Positions 63,856 to 64,000 of a stretch of 64,000 nucleotides of DNA are shown here, piece by piece; within the stretch, counting starts at the first letter, position 1, and each line of letters starts with the position of its first letter. Under the pieces are notes generated by a model. It was not told where the DNA came from. It saw nothing but the letters and a program-made list of their open reading frames with translations, and did not search any database. The stretch comes from Palsa-504 sp963753225 (GTDB lineage Bacteria > Actinomycetota > Actinomycetes > Streptosporangiales > Streptosporangiaceae): assembly GCA_963753225.1 (NCBI GenBank), contig CAVWBQ010000026.1, positions 51,181 to 115,180 of the forward strand, in the 5' to 3' direction. The position numbers were made by a program, and so were the translations under genes.

Positions 63856-63911
63856 GTTCAGGAAACTGGACGTCGTAGCGGCGCTGACGGCTCGATTGTT
63901 ACCGACACCCC
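63856..63911 (-). repeat. Right 56-bp inverted repeat
   Basis: On the minus strand begins GGGGTGTCGGTAACAATCGA and ends GTCCAGTTTCCTGAAC. It ends 22 bases upstream of the HTH gene start, so it covers that gene's promoter region. Confidence 0.92.
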
Positions 63912-64000
63912 AGCTTGGCGAACCGGCCTAACCGCAGGCTGGACGGGTTTCGCCGGACCCTGCTAGGCCTCCTGGCTCTCGGCGCCGAGGTGGCGATAGA

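Larger units (their letters stand above)
62987..63911. mobile_element. 925-bp unit: HTH gene between 56-bp inverted repeats
   Basis: Left repeat 62987-63042 and right repeat 63856-63911 match at 52 of 56 positions in inverted orientation. The only convincing gene inside is the HTH protein at 63076-63834, which fills the unit. I do not recognise the repeats as ends of a known IS family and see no flanking target duplication of clear length. Confidence 0.65.

Noticed and set aside
63911..64000. Possible gene start at the window end
   Set aside because: Only 90 bases remain and no start with a site can be judged.

Overview
The window is very GC-rich, with dense genes, GTG/TTG starts and purine-rich ribosome sites. 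It carries secDF-yajC-ruvBAC, pdxST, and the phosphatidylinositol-mannoside cluster next to thrS and a HIT gene. This order matches the Actinomycetes (the thrS-HIT-pgsA-PIM acyltransferase-pimA order is the one known from Mycobacterium). Tn3-type elements, an IS1380-type IS and many ECF sigma genes point to a large-genome soil actinomycete. I cannot name the genus.

Left half (1 to about 34.8 kb): chromosome. On the minus strand lie secF (cut by the window edge), secD, yajC, ruvB, ruvA, ruvC, two tandem Eis-like acetyltransferases, a YebC-type regulator, pdxT, pdxS, a LemA-like protein, pimA, a PIM acyltransferase and a CDP-alcohol phosphatidyltransferase. An EF-G-like factor on the plus strand interrupts this series, which then continues with a HIT protein, thrS and tex. 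A secreted GH3 glycosidase, a membrane cluster (two flippase-like proteins and a DUF2252 protein), a small hydrolase/PPOX/GNAT operon, a serpin, an ankyrin protein and a B3/B4-domain protein follow.

About 34.8 to 37.1 kb is a gene-poor transition: three strong hairpins, a FlK-like thioesterase, a GNAT gene and the last blade of a lost WD40 protein.

Right half (37.1 to 64 kb): accessory DNA. In order: a serine resolvase with a coupled 67-residue partner; a small membrane protein / ECF sigma / GTPase / PLD-like operon that resembles a conflict module; a tyrosine recombinase; a 1058-residue STAND NTPase with near-identical 120-bp repeats, bracketed by inverted palindromic repeats; a decapitated Tn3 transposase; a complete 7.4-kb Tn3-family transposon (55-bp inverted repeats, tnpA, res, tnpR) that carries a membrane-anchored ATPase with 108-bp repeats; a second, damaged copy of the resolvase pair; an IS1380-family element with a CTAG target duplication that splits a 271-codon gene in two; that gene's operon with two ECF sigma factors; a decayed tyrosine recombinase; a divergent second operon with two sigma-like genes; and a 925-bp unit in which one HTH-protein gene sits between 56-bp inverted repeats.

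The strongest candidates for undescribed biology are the sigma/GTPase/PLD operon, the recurring small-protein-plus-sigma modules, the two repeat-bearing STAND-type ATPases (one moved by Tn3) and the inverted-repeat-bracketed HTH gene. Defence or conflict roles are inferences from family knowledge and gene context; the sequence does not prove them.
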